DNA of 64,000 nt from JAWXCE01 sp034440495 (GCA_034440495.1 JAWXCE010000042.1:118567-182566), one strand, 5' to 3'; positions 33,291 through 42,034 are shown, counted from the first letter of the stretch. Numbers and translations are program-made. Notes: generated by a model not told the origin, from the letters alone.

Positions 33291-33668
33291 CTATATCGCG
33301 ATGAAGCTGGCGGCGAAATGGCGTTGTTCGGCGAGGAGGATGTTATACGTGCGGCATGCGGAGCCTGTCGCCATCGGCTCAATCCCCAGCCCTGCGGCCT
33401 CGAACGCCTCGCGCACGGCGGCGGAGGGAAAAATTTGGCTTACGCCCGTGCCGAGCAGTAAAAAATCTGCCGGTTCTCCCGCGCGGATCAGCTCGGCGAG
33501 CGCGGTGGCCTCGGTTTCGATATCCTGCGAAGCCCACGCATAAACGCCATTGGCAAGGATGAGGATCGATCCCTCATGCCGCGCCGAGCCAATACGAAAA
33601 CCACCGGCGCCGTAGGACGCGATGGGCGCGCGGTCGCCAATCCGGGTCAAATCTCCGGGCCGCAACAT
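33291..33668 (-). CDS. Mth938-like protein (DUF498), NDUFAF3 relative
   Basis: 125 aa. Mth938 fold: IASYGAGGFRIGSARHEGS, ILILANGVYAW, ADFLLLGTGVSQ, GIEPMATGSACRTYNILLAE. Homologues in mitochondria (NDUFAF3) assist complex I assembly and sit beside NDUFAF6-like genes in alphaproteobacteria. Lies three bases after secF and 37 bases before the NDUFAF6-like gene, all on one strand, so it is part of the yajC-secD-secF transcription unit. Confidence 0.9.
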   Translation of the reverse strand: MLRPGDLTRIGDRAPIASYGAGGFRIGSARHEGSILILANGVYAWASQDIETEATALAELIRAGEPADFLLLGTGVSQIFPSAAVREAFEAAGLGIEPMATGSACRTYNILLAEQRHFAASFIAI

Positions 33669-33671
33669 GGA

Positions 33672-34829
33672 TCAGCGCTTGCCGCGCGATTTAGACCGTT
33701 TTGACGCAGGCCGTTTCGTCGGCGCGCTCGATGCTGGCGCAGGCTTCACCGGTGGTTTTACAGCGGCGATTCGCGGCGGCGCCGTTTGCGCGAGAGCGGC
33801 GGCGGCGAGCGCGCCTGTGTCCGGCAGGCCGGGGATCAGCTCCGGCTCGTCAACCGCAAATGGGCGGGGTGCATGTTCACGGACGGCGCCGGGGCCGCGC
33901 CCGGCTACCTGCGTTACACCCCAGTCGCGCTTCACGCCAAGAAGATAGAGCAGCGGCGATGCGACGAACAGCGACGTGTAACAGCTCACCGCTGTGCCCA
34001 CGAGCAGCGCCAGGATGAAACCGTGAATAACTTCGCCGCCAAATACATACAGAGCAACAAGCGTTATCAGCACCGATCCGGCGGTCATAACGGTCCGCGC
34101 CAGCGTCTCGTTGAGCGACAGGTCAATCAACTGATCGAGCGGCATTTTCTTAAATTTTCGCAGATTCTCGCGGATGCGGTCGAACATGACGACCGTGTCG
34201 TTCACCGCATAGCCGATGAGCGTCAACAGCGCTGCGACCACCGTCAGGTCGAAGTCGATCTGCAAAATCATCAGGACGCACAAGGTGGCGGCAATGTCAT
34301 GCGCCAGCGCGGCAAGAGCGGCGACAGAAAACTGCCACTCGAAGCGCAGCCACAAAAACAGGAAAATACCTATGGAGGCTACGATAATGGCGATGATGGA
34401 GCCTTGCAGCAGCTCTTCCGACACCGTGCCGCCGACAACCTCGACGCGGCGCACTTCCACGCCCTCCCCCAATGCCGCGCGGATTTTCGCCACCGCCGCC
34501 TGTTGCGCCTGTTCGCCGCCCGGCTGCTCTGCAACGCGGATCGCCACATCGTCAACGGCGCCAAAGGTCTGGATTTGCGTTTCGCCTAGACTTAAAGCGC
34601 CAACTTTATTCCGAATGTCTGCAACGTCCGCCGCGCCTTTGGTGCGCAGTTCGATCAGCGTGCCGCCGCGAAAGTCGATGCCGAGATTGAGACCCACTGT
34701 TGCGAAGAGGCCGATGGTGAGCAGCGCCAGAATGATCGTCTCCGCCACCGCAAGTTTGTAGTGCGAGACGAAGCGGAGTTTTGTCCCCGGCTGGACGATA
34801 ATGACAGGTTTGAACGGTATGAGCCGCAT
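33672..34829 (-). CDS. secF: Protein translocase subunit SecF
   Basis: 385 aa inner-membrane protein that with SecD uses the proton gradient to help Sec export. Features: GLNLGIDFRGGTLIELRT, later GYAVNDTVVMFDRIREN and SLNETLARTVMTAGSV. Six membrane segments. The last ~85 residues after the final helix are an unusual Pro/Ala-rich then basic cytoplasmic tail ending SKRSKSRGKR, which could touch ribosomes or nucleic acid. 18 bases after secD. Confidence 0.96.
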   Translation of the reverse strand: MRLIPFKPVIIVQPGTKLRFVSHYKLAVAETIILALLTIGLFATVGLNLGIDFRGGTLIELRTKGAADVADIRNKVGALSLGETQIQTFGAVDDVAIRVAEQPGGEQAQQAAVAKIRAALGEGVEVRRVEVVGGTVSEELLQGSIIAIIVASIGIFLFLWLRFEWQFSVAALAALAHDIAATLCVLMILQIDFDLTVVAALLTLIGYAVNDTVVMFDRIRENLRKFKKMPLDQLIDLSLNETLARTVMTAGSVLITLVALYVFGGEVIHGFILALLVGTAVSCYTSLFVASPLLYLLGVKRDWGVTQVAGRGPGAVREHAPRPFAVDEPELIPGLPDTGALAAAALAQTAPPRIAAVKPPVKPAPASSAPTKRPASKRSKSRGKR

Positions 34830-34847
34830 GGAAATATCTCGGTCGTG

Positions 34848-36479
34848 TTAAATGGGAACAGTGGTTGGCCGGTTCGTCCGCACCCACTGCACGACCAGAT
34901 ATCGGGTTATCATGGTCGCCGTGAAAAACGAGGCGATAATGCCGATGCCAAGCGTCACGGCAAAGCCGCGCACCGGCCCGGAGCCGAGCCAGAACATGAT
35001 GAAAGCGACCAGCAGCCCGGTCAGGTTGGTATCGGTGATCGTGCCGACCGCCTTGGTGAACGCGGTGTCGATGGCGTTGATGGGGCTTTTGCCCGACCGC
35101 AACTCCTCACGGATGCGCTCGTTAATGAGTACGTTGGCATCTACAGACATGCCCATGGTGAGTACGATGCCCGCGATGCCAGGCAGCGTCAGCGTCGATC
35201 CTATGAAAGACATGAAAGCGGTGATGATCGCCAAGTTAACGGTCAGCGCCATAATCGAGAACAGTCCAAACAGACCGTAGGCTATGATAAGAAACGCCGT
35301 CACGCCAATGAAACCGATAATGCCTGCGAGCTTTCCTGCTGCGATGGAGTCGGCGCCCAGACTCGGGCCGACCGAACGTTCTTCCGCTACGATAAGACTT
35401 GCAGGCAGCGCGCCAGATTTAAGCTGTGTGGAGAGCGCCTTGACCTGATCGACGGTAAAGCGGCCGGAAATCTGCCCGCTACCGCCGAGGATCGGCTCGT
35501 TGATGTTGGGCGCGGAAATCACCTTGCCATCCAGCACGATAGCGAACGGACGGCCTACGTTTGCCTGCGTCACCTGCGCAAAACTGCGCGCGCCTTTAGT
35601 GTCGAAGCGGAAGGCGACAACGGGTTGTCCGTCGCGAGAGTCAAACGACGCGCTCGCATCGACGAGATTTTCCCCGCCAACGATCACTTCCTCCCGCAGC
35701 AGTTCCTTGACGTCCGGGTTATCCTCAGTTGGGAAAAGTTTGGTTCCTTCTGGTGGCCGGGTGCGTGCAGCTTCCTCCGCCGACATTCGCTGATCGACTA
35801 GCTGGAACGTGAGACGCGCTGGTTTGCCAATGATCTCTTTCAGTTTTTGCGGATCGTTGAAACCCGGTACCTGAACCAGAATGCGCTCGCGGCCCTGACG
35901 CTGAATAACCGGCTCTGTGGTGCCTAAAAAATCGATACGCTTGCGGATAACTTCAATCGAAGCCGCCAGCGCCGCTGTCAAACGTTCCTGAAAGGCAACG
36001 TCCGTTGGCCGCAAAACGATTGCGTTGGAGCCCTCCGCAGCTACGTTTAGATCAAGATTAGAGCTGCCGGTGAACAATGAACTGGATATCGGTTGAGCGA
36101 GCCTTTTAAGTTTGACGAGGGCTTTATCCAGATCGGCGGGATCGCGCAAAGTCACTTTCACCGCATCGCCCGCAATGCCTAAACTGGTATACGCGATGCG
36201 CTCCGGCTTCACTGCGCCTTGCGTTTCACCACGCATTTCGCGACGAGCGTCGCCTTCGATGGTTTTTAGCCATTCCTGCCGCAACTCATTCACGTCCATC
36301 TGCATCAGCAAATGGCTGCCGCCCTGGAGATCGAGCCCCAGCGGAATTGTGCGTTGAGGCGACCACCCCGGCAAACTTTCTAACGCCGGTTTCGAGATGA
36401 AATTCGGAGCGGTCAGCAGAAAAGATAAAAATGTAACAAGGAAGATCATAACAATCTTCCAGGGCGCGAAATACATCAT
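34848..36479 (-). CDS. secD: Protein translocase subunit SecD
   Basis: 543 aa. Opens with a membrane helix, then IPLGLDLQGGSHLLMQMDV, the large periplasmic P1 domain with ERILVQVPGFNDP, and the C-terminal RND-type membrane part with MGMSVDANVLINERIREEL. Works with SecF and YajC around SecYEG. Transcribed yajC-secD-secF. Confidence 0.97.
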   Translation of the reverse strand: MMYFAPWKIVMIFLVTFLSFLLTAPNFISKPALESLPGWSPQRTIPLGLDLQGGSHLLMQMDVNELRQEWLKTIEGDARREMRGETQGAVKPERIAYTSLGIAGDAVKVTLRDPADLDKALVKLKRLAQPISSSLFTGSSNLDLNVAAEGSNAIVLRPTDVAFQERLTAALAASIEVIRKRIDFLGTTEPVIQRQGRERILVQVPGFNDPQKLKEIIGKPARLTFQLVDQRMSAEEAARTRPPEGTKLFPTEDNPDVKELLREEVIVGGENLVDASASFDSRDGQPVVAFRFDTKGARSFAQVTQANVGRPFAIVLDGKVISAPNINEPILGGSGQISGRFTVDQVKALSTQLKSGALPASLIVAEERSVGPSLGADSIAAGKLAGIIGFIGVTAFLIIAYGLFGLFSIMALTVNLAIITAFMSFIGSTLTLPGIAGIVLTMGMSVDANVLINERIREELRSGKSPINAIDTAFTKAVGTITDTNLTGLLVAFIMFWLGSGPVRGFAVTLGIGIIASFFTATMITRYLVVQWVRTNRPTTVPI

Positions 36480-36557
36480 GGGTTCATAAACTCGATTAAA
36501 TCGTCAGAGGGCGCTTGTCGCTGTGCGTTCCACCCCGGCGCCTTGCAACAAAGGATA

Positions 36558-37205
36558 CTAAACGTCCTTCTCATCCCCGTCGTCATTGTCGGATTTTTGA
36601 GTCGGCTTGTCGGAAGAACTACCCGCGTTCGCAACCGGTGAAGCTATTCCCGGACGGTTAGGCTTTTTAACGATAGATGCGCCCGTTTTACCCCGGCGCT
36701 GCGTTGAACTGCGCGACGGCGCGGGCCTTGCCGCAGACTGGCTCACCGCACGCAACGGCTCCGCCTTGTCAGGTTTGCGGGGCTGATCGTCCATATCCGC
36801 GTCGATGTCCGCATCCATGACGTCCGCGTCACCCTCGTCCTTTGGTTCGTCTTCCTCGTCGCGACCGCGGCGCGTCGTCTCGCGAACCGGCTCGGTCTTG
36901 CTGCGCACATCTGTGATAGTGCCTTTCACGAGCCGGACACGCACGCCCTCGGCGATCTCTACCTGCATCTCGGTGTCGCTGAGAACTTTCACCACCTTGC
37001 CGATTACGCCGCCAGCCGTCACTACCGTGTCGCCACGACGAACAGCGGCGATCATGGAGCGATGTTGCTTCATCCGGTTCTGCTGAGGCCGGATGATGAG
37101 AAAATACATGATGGCGATAATGACGACGAACGGCAGGAATTGCACAAGCGCACTGCCGCCCGGCACGGCGTCAACCGCTTGCGCGTAGGCTGGGGAGATA
37201 AACAT
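36558..37205 (-). CDS. yajC: Preprotein translocase subunit YajC with long charged tail
   Basis: 215 aa, about twice the usual length. Residues 1-110 are standard: a periplasmic N-terminus, one membrane helix (FLPFVVIIAIMYFLIIRP), QNRMKQHRSMIAAVRRGDTVVTAGG and a small beta domain. The rest is an extended low-complexity tail, first very acidic (EEDEPKDEGDADVMDADID), then basic, then acidic again. First gene of the yajC-secD-secF unit. Confidence 0.94.
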   Translation of the reverse strand: MFISPAYAQAVDAVPGGSALVQFLPFVVIIAIMYFLIIRPQQNRMKQHRSMIAAVRRGDTVVTAGGVIGKVVKVLSDTEMQVEIAEGVRVRLVKGTITDVRSKTEPVRETTRRGRDEEDEPKDEGDADVMDADIDADMDDQPRKPDKAEPLRAVSQSAARPAPSRSSTQRRGKTGASIVKKPNRPGIASPVANAGSSSDKPTQKSDNDDGDEKDV

Positions 37206-37437
37206 CGAACGTTCCTCTTAAGGGAAGCCACCGGACGCGAACACGCGCTACAGTCGGCATATATGGCTTTAATTTCAGCCGAACTATAACGGGACATGCG
37301 CGCGATGCAACTGCGATTGTGGCGTAAATGGTTACCGCCGCACGCTCATGCAAGCGCTAATGGCTAAACGCATGCGCGAGACTGTTCAGAGTTGCGCCCA
37401 TTTGCTATCCATGCGGCGAATATCGCGAAGGACGACC

Positions 37438-38403
37438 ATGACGGACCATCCAAACGCCTCGGTGCTGGAACGCATCGCCAATGCCCTTGAACGCCTCGCG
37501 CCACCGCCGCCGCCCGCGCCGGACTTCACCGCCGCCGAGGGTTTCATCTGGATAGCGGAGGCATGCGCGTTTCAGCCAGTGCCGGACATCAGCCGCGTGC
37601 CACTAGCGCTGCTGAAAGGCGTCGACCACATGCGTGACGCGCTTGTCGAGAACACGGAGCGGTTCGCACGCGGACTACCCGCCAACAATGCGCTGCTGTG
37701 GGGCGCGCGCGGCATGGGCAAATCCTCGCTGGTGAAGGCCGTCCACGCCGCCGTTTCCCAAACCGTCATCCCCGGGCGGAGCGAAGCGCAGACCCAAGAA
37801 TTCCCGTCGCCAAACTGGATCGCCGGGTCAAGTCCGGTGAGGACGACAAAGGTGAAGGCGGCGCCTGCGTCGCCTGGCAGCTTAAAACTCGTCGAGATTC
37901 ACCGCGAAGACATCGCCACGCTGCCTGCGTGCCTCGCACACCTGCGCGCGGCGAGCGGCTTTCGCTTCATCCTGCTGTGCGACGACCTCTCGTTCGACGC
38001 GGGCGACTCGACGTACAAATCGCTGAAAACCGTGCTCGACGGCGGCATCGAGGGGCGGTCGGAAAACGTGCTGTTTTACGCCACCTCGAACCGCCGCCAC
38101 CTGCTGCCGCGCGACATGATGGACAACGAACGCTCGACCGCCATCAACCCGGGCGAGGCGGTAGAGGAGAAGGTCTCGCTCTCCGACCGGTTCGGGCTGT
38201 GGATCGGCTTCCACAACTGCAGCCAGGCCGGTTATCTGGAGATGGTGCGCGGCTATGCGGCACATTTCGGACTGCAAACGCCGTCCGCGCAGCTAGAGGC
38301 CGAAGCGCTCGCCTGGTCGATGGGCCGCGGCGCCCGCTCCGGCCGCGTGGCATGGCAGTTTATCCAGGATGCGGCGGGGCGCGAAGGCGTGCGGGTTGCT
38401 TGA
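37438..38403 (+). CDS. DUF815 AAA-type ATPase with a repeat-derived insert
   Basis: 321 aa from ATG 37438 (GAAGGACG upstream); an earlier in-frame start at 37348 is less likely. Walker A LLWGARGMGKSSLVKA (near residue 88), Walker B FILLCDDLSF, and ATSNRRHLLPRDMMD with sensor and Arg residues. DUF815 ATPases are widespread with no firm role. Residues ~109-137 (VIPGRSEAQTQEF, NWIAGSSPVRTTK) come from a palindromic repeat read in frame, directly after the Walker A helix. Confidence 0.9.
   Translation: MTDHPNASVLERIANALERLAPPPPPAPDFTAAEGFIWIAEACAFQPVPDISRVPLALLKGVDHMRDALVENTERFARGLPANNALLWGARGMGKSSLVKAVHAAVSQTVIPGRSEAQTQEFPSPNWIAGSSPVRTTKVKAAPASPGSLKLVEIHREDIATLPACLAHLRAASGFRFILLCDDLSFDAGDSTYKSLKTVLDGGIEGRSENVLFYATSNRRHLLPRDMMDNERSTAINPGEAVEEKVSLSDRFGLWIGFHNCSQAGYLEMVRGYAAHFGLQTPSAQLEAEALAWSMGRGARSGRVAWQFIQDAAGREGVRVA
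37764..37847 (+). repeat. Palindromic repeat inside the DUF815 gene
   Basis: CGTCATCCCCGGGCGGAGCG...GCAGACCC (left) and CTGGATCGCCGGGTCAAGTC (right). It is the same composite element as at 59750-59849 but in the opposite orientation, including the GCGAAGCGCAGACCC segment. Length is a multiple of three, so the frame stays open. Confidence 0.8.
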
Positions 38404-38413
38404 CGTGAACATA

Positions 38414-38436
38414 GTTTACGTATATCCATTGTTTAC
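38414..38436 (+). promoter_or_regulatory. Candidate operator before mazE
   Basis: GTTTAC at 38414-38419 and 38431-38436, 17 bases apart, in an AT-rich stretch ending 14 bases before the mazE ATG, with GGAGAG as ribosome site. The position suits autoregulation by the MazEF complex. Confidence 0.35.
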
Positions 38437-38450
38437 ACGGTGGAGAGTAT

Positions 38451-38684
38451 ATGCAAACGCAAATTTCAAAATGGGGCAATAGCCTTGCCGTGCGAATTCC
38501 GAAGGCTCACGCGGAGCAGCTTGGCCTACTAGATGGAATGACCGTTGAGCTTGAAGCGGCGGGAGACGCAATCACAATTACCAAAACCAAGTATGATCTT
38601 GGCGCTATGCTGAATGCAATTACGCCAGAAAACTTGCATGGCGAAACTGGCTGGGGCGCGCCCGTTGGCCGTGAGGAATGGTGA
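38451..38684 (+). CDS. mazE: MazE-type antitoxin (AbrB/SpoVT fold)
   Basis: 77 aa. Swapped-hairpin AbrB DNA-binding domain: QTQISKWGNSLAVRIPKAHA, LGLLDGMTVELEA, ITITKTKYDL; the flexible C-terminus binds the toxin. Its stop overlaps the mazF start by seven bases. The pair sits between the DUF815 gene and the Sel1 remnant. Confidence 0.93.
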   Translation: MQTQISKWGNSLAVRIPKAHAEQLGLLDGMTVELEAAGDAITITKTKYDLGAMLNAITPENLHGETGWGAPVGREEW

Positions 38685-39022
38685 ACGCGGGGCCTTACGT
38701 CCCGGACTGCGGCGACCTCGTGTGGATCGATTTCGATCCGCAACCCGGTCGCGAGCAAGCCGGACGCCGCCCTGCGCTGGTCATCTCGCCACGCTCGTAC
38801 AATGAGAAAACCGGGCTTGCCCTGGTGGCGCCAGTCACCAGCCGGATTAAGGGATATCCGTTCGAGTGCGCCATACCGCCGAGGCTGGGCGTTTCGGGCG
38901 TTGTGCTAGCAGATCACCTGAAAAGCCTCGACTGGCGCTCCCGACTTGCCGAATTTGCCTGCACGGTCCCGGCGGAGACGGTGGCCGAAGTCCGCGCAAA
39001 GCTGGTTCCGCTGCTTGACTGA
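38678..39022 (+). CDS. mazF: MazF-type mRNA interferase toxin
   Basis: 114 aa. MazF/PemK fold: GDLVWIDFDPQPGREQAGRR, RPALVISPRSYN, APVTSRIKGYPF, GVVLADHLKSLDW. Cleaves RNA at short sequences when free of MazE. Complete, so the module is probably active. Ends immediately beside the Sel1-repeat remnant on the other strand. Confidence 0.94.
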   Translation: MVNAGPYVPDCGDLVWIDFDPQPGREQAGRRPALVISPRSYNEKTGLALVAPVTSRIKGYPFECAIPPRLGVSGVVLADHLKSLDWRSRLAEFACTVPAETVAEVRAKLVPLLD

Positions 39023-39150
39023 CTAATTGCCTAGCTGCTTCAGCGCGGCCTTCGCACCGTTTTTACCGGCATTCGCTGCTCTTTTTTACCACCTCCGTGC
39101 CTCGCTGATTGACTTATCTATGCCTTGCCCGTTTTCGTAGCTCAAGCCGG
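39023..39150 (-). pseudogene. Sel1-like repeat protein, C-terminal remnant
   Basis: Minus-strand codons read GLSYENGQGIDKSISEARRW, then TAA where Tyr is expected, then KRAANAGKNGAKAALKQLG and a stop abutting the end of mazF. This is one Sel1 repeat (LYENGxGVxxDxxEAxxWyxkAAxxG). Nothing of the remaining repeats is left. Confidence 0.6.
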
Positions 39151-39173
39151 GCGCATAGGGGTGCGCCCGGCTT
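39144..39173. terminator. Perfect 12-bp hairpin after the LysM/M23 gene
   Basis: AAGCCGGGCGCA, loop TAGGGG, TGCGCCCGGCTT. It lies about 40 bases past the stop of the minus-strand M23 gene. No U-run follows on either strand, so it may be a weak terminator or RNA-end stabiliser. Confidence 0.5.
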
Positions 39174-39212
39174 GTGTGGCCATGCCTTAAAACACGGACG
39201 GGGAGTAGAAAA

Positions 39213-40874
39213 TCAAGGCTCCTTCGCGGCGGTGAAGAACTCTTCCGGGTTGACCGGCTTGGAGGCCTTGCGCAGCTCGAAATGCAGTTGCGGCTTGGAC
39301 ACCGTGCCCGTCGCGCCCGCCTTGGCGACAACCTGGCCGCGCTTGACAATGTCGCAACGCTTGACCAGCACTTCGTCGTTGTGGGCGTAGGCGCTGACAA
39401 AGTCGCCGGCGTGACGGATCAGGATCAGGTTGCCGAACCCTGCGATTTCCGTGCCGACGTACGTCACCACGCCATTCTCGGCCGCTTTCACCGGCGTGCC
39501 CTTTGGCACCGCATAGTTCACGCCGTCGTTGATGGTGCCGTCATCCTTATTACCGAACTTGGAGATGACGAGACCTTCCACGGGCTGCCGGAAGGTGTCT
39601 GAACTGCGCGGCTGCGGGTTTGCGAGCAAGTCTTCGCAATCTGATGCATCTTTCTCCGGCGCTAGCGCCGCGAGCTTTTCCGGCTCTTTCGCAGCTACCT
39701 TTTCGCTTTGAGCAGGCGCGCGTTCACCCTGACGTTTGCGATCCGCCTCAGGCACTGGCGATGCCGCCAGCGCTGGCTCACGTCCGCGCTGCCAGACGCC
39801 TTCGGGATCCCGCTCACGTGGCGCCCGGTCATACTGGCCGCGTGCTTCAGACTGCTGCGAAGGCGCGCCTTGGTAACGCTCATCGCCTTCGCTTCCAGCG
39901 CCTGCGGGGCGATTGGCGGCGTAACGTTCGCGCTGAGGCGCTGGCCGCTCGCCAGACAAGGACGATCTCGGCCCTGCGGCGTCATCGCCCGGGATCATGA
40001 TGACCTGACCCGGACGTAACGTCGCGCCTGCCGATAGCTTATTGTGATGCGCGAGAGGGGCTGGCCCTACGCCGTAACGTTCGCCAATGATGAAGAGGCT
40101 GTCTCCGGATTTCACCGTATAGCAATTCGGGCAACGCTCGTCGCTTTTTGGCGCAAGACTCCCCGCTGGCGCGCGTGATGCACTGTACGCGCCGCCTGCA
40201 TCGTAGCCCTCGCCGTCATATCCATTGCTTTTGCGGGCGCCGCCTCCATAGCCGCCACCCTGGTAGCCAAACTTGCGCTCATAACCGCCGCTGGGAGATG
40301 GGATGATTAAGCTTTGACCAGCGCGCAGGCTTTGGCCAGCAAGACCGTTAGCGCGTTCGAGATCACGCACGGGGACATCGTACCGCAGCGCCAGGCCGTA
40401 AAGCGTGTCCCCAGGGGCAACGGTTATTTCCTTGCCGGCGCTGGAGCCGCGATGCGGATAGGCGCCCTCCGCCCGCTCCTCGCGATAGGCTGGCTCCTCT
40501 CCGCGGTCGTAAGCGCCGCTCCGGCCACCGTAGCCGCGATTAAGGTTGCTGTAACCGTCAGCGGTTTGAAAGCCGCCGGGCTGTTTGTAGCCGCTGGATG
40601 CTGGCGCATCATAAGCGCCGCTGAGCGGCGGCAGCGTTTTGCGCGTTACATCCGCAGGCGAGCCGTGGCCGCGCGAATAGCTCCCGTAGCTTGACGAAGG
40701 CGACCCGCCATCATTGTTATAATTGGAATATCCGGCGTCACGCGGCACGGAGCCTGTCGAGGCGTTGGCGTAGCCGCCATCGAAACCGTAGCCGTCGAAA
40801 CGCGCATTTTGAGAACTGCAACCCGCCAGGCCAACAAGGGCCAGGCTACCGATGAAACTTGCGGCGCGCTTCAT
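39213..40874 (-). CDS. LysM and LytM/M23-domain lipoprotein (NlpD/DipM-like)
   Basis: 553 aa from MKRAASFIGSLALVGLAGC, whose lipobox marks an outer-membrane lipoprotein. Two LysM domains (EITVAPGDTLYGLALRYDVP and YTVKSGDSLFIIGERYGVG), a long low-complexity linker, then a C-terminal M23 domain. The zinc ligands expected in GxxHxGxD are replaced (NDGVNYAVPKGTPV), so it is probably a non-catalytic activator of amidases in cell division, as in NlpD/EnvC/DipM. Usual neighbours surE and serS lie upstream. Confidence 0.9.
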   Translation of the reverse strand: MKRAASFIGSLALVGLAGCSSQNARFDGYGFDGGYANASTGSVPRDAGYSNYNNDGGSPSSSYGSYSRGHGSPADVTRKTLPPLSGAYDAPASSGYKQPGGFQTADGYSNLNRGYGGRSGAYDRGEEPAYREERAEGAYPHRGSSAGKEITVAPGDTLYGLALRYDVPVRDLERANGLAGQSLRAGQSLIIPSPSGGYERKFGYQGGGYGGGARKSNGYDGEGYDAGGAYSASRAPAGSLAPKSDERCPNCYTVKSGDSLFIIGERYGVGPAPLAHHNKLSAGATLRPGQVIMIPGDDAAGPRSSLSGERPAPQRERYAANRPAGAGSEGDERYQGAPSQQSEARGQYDRAPRERDPEGVWQRGREPALAASPVPEADRKRQGERAPAQSEKVAAKEPEKLAALAPEKDASDCEDLLANPQPRSSDTFRQPVEGLVISKFGNKDDGTINDGVNYAVPKGTPVKAAENGVVTYVGTEIAGFGNLILIRHAGDFVSAYAHNDEVLVKRCDIVKRGQVVAKAGATGTVSKPQLHFELRKASKPVNPEEFFTAAKEP

Positions 40875-41063
40875 GGCGCACGCCTTTACACTTAACGCAA
40901 CCGAACGCATTTTCCCGCACCCTCTACTCAACTACGGTCATTTATGGGCGCGGACAGTAAACAATTGCTTAAGAACTGGCCGTAAAGGGATAATTTTAAC
41001 CCTTCCAGTTCACTTTTTGTGAGGGACATGGAAGCGCTGGCCGGGATACTCGTATCTGCGCAG

Positions 41064-41828
41064 TTAACCGCGAAGACTGAGACGCAGTTTCTTGCATGTC
41101 TCATGATGTGTCAGATTCAGATTAAGCGGCGTAACCGAGATCGAGCCATTTTTCACCGCCCACAAATCGGTGCCCTCGTCGAAACGGGCGGCGCGCGCGT
41201 TGAAGCCGAGCCAGTAATACGGGTTGCCGCGCGTGTCGAGCCGATCCTCGATGCGGACGAAATCCTGGTCGCGGCGGCCCTGGCTCGTTACCTCCACCCC
41301 CTTCACATCGCCTGCGTCGCAGTCGGGGAAATTGACGTTGAGCAGGATGTGCTCGTCCCATTCGGTTGCGAGCAACCGGCGGATGAGGTCGGCGCCAAGC
41401 TGCATCGGCGTCCGCCAGCGCGGCTCGTGCGGCACGTCCCAGTTGATGGCAAGGCTGAGCGCGATGGAGCGGACGCCCAGCAGGGTGCCCTCGATGGCGC
41501 CCGCGATGGTGCCCGAATAGGTCACGTCGTCCGACAGGTTCGCGCCGCGATTGACGCCAGAGAGCACCAGATCGGGCGCCTTGTCGGCCAGCACCTGCCG
41601 CACGGCCATGATGACGCAATCGGTGGGCGTGCCCTTCACCGCAAACACGCGATCCTTCAGGCGGCGCAGGCGCAGCGGCTCCTTCAGCGTGAGCGAATGC
41701 GCGGCGCCGGACTGGTCCGTCTCGGGCGCGACCACCCATACGTCGTCGCTGAGTTCGGACGCGATATGCACCAGCGCGTCAAGCCCTGCCGCCTCGATCC
41801 CGTCGTCGTTGGTGACCAGAATGCGCAT
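41064..41828 (-). CDS. surE: 5'/3'-nucleotidase SurE
   Basis: 254 aa. Metal-dependent nucleotidase: MRILVTNDDGIEAAG, VVAPETDQSGAAHSLTL, FAVKGTPTDCV, LVLSGVNRGANLSDDVTYSGT. Dephosphorylates nucleoside monophosphates and is linked to stress survival. In many alphaproteobacteria pcm (isoaspartyl methyltransferase) follows surE; here only 189 bases separate surE from the M23 lipoprotein, so pcm is absent. Confidence 0.96.
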   Translation of the reverse strand: MRILVTNDDGIEAAGLDALVHIASELSDDVWVVAPETDQSGAAHSLTLKEPLRLRRLKDRVFAVKGTPTDCVIMAVRQVLADKAPDLVLSGVNRGANLSDDVTYSGTIAGAIEGTLLGVRSIALSLAINWDVPHEPRWRTPMQLGADLIRRLLATEWDEHILLNVNFPDCDAGDVKGVEVTSQGRRDQDFVRIEDRLDTRGNPYYWLGFNARAARFDEGTDLWAVKNGSISVTPLNLNLTHHETCKKLRLSLRG

Positions 41829-42034
41829 CAGGCGTCGACGTAGACTGACAGTGCGCTGGGTTCAGGAATGGGCAATCCGTCTTCCTTCATGCCCTCGAGA
41901 TGGAACGCAATCGCTTCCGCAATCAGTTTTTCTGTCTCTTCAACAGTTGCGCCGGTAGCGATGCAACCTGGCAAGTCCGGCACATAAGCAGCATAATTAT
42001 TTTCGGCACGCTCAATGACAACAGCATAGCACAT
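41828..42034 (-). CDS. hicB: HicB antitoxin
   Basis: 68 aa. HicB partial RNase H-like fold: AVVIERAENNYAAYVPDLPG, CIATGATVEETEKLIAEAI, FHLEGMKEDGLPIPEPS. No extra DNA-binding domain. Starts at the hicA stop with one-base overlap, and its own stop shares one base with the surE ATG, so surE is translated behind the module. Confidence 0.93.
   Translation of the reverse strand: MCYAVVIERAENNYAAYVPDLPGCIATGATVEETEKLIAEAIAFHLEGMKEDGLPIPEPSALSVYVDA

Noticed and set aside
34761..35801. Long open frame antisense to secD (346 codons)
   Set aside because: Shadow of a conserved gene with strongly polar, low-complexity translation and no ribosome site.
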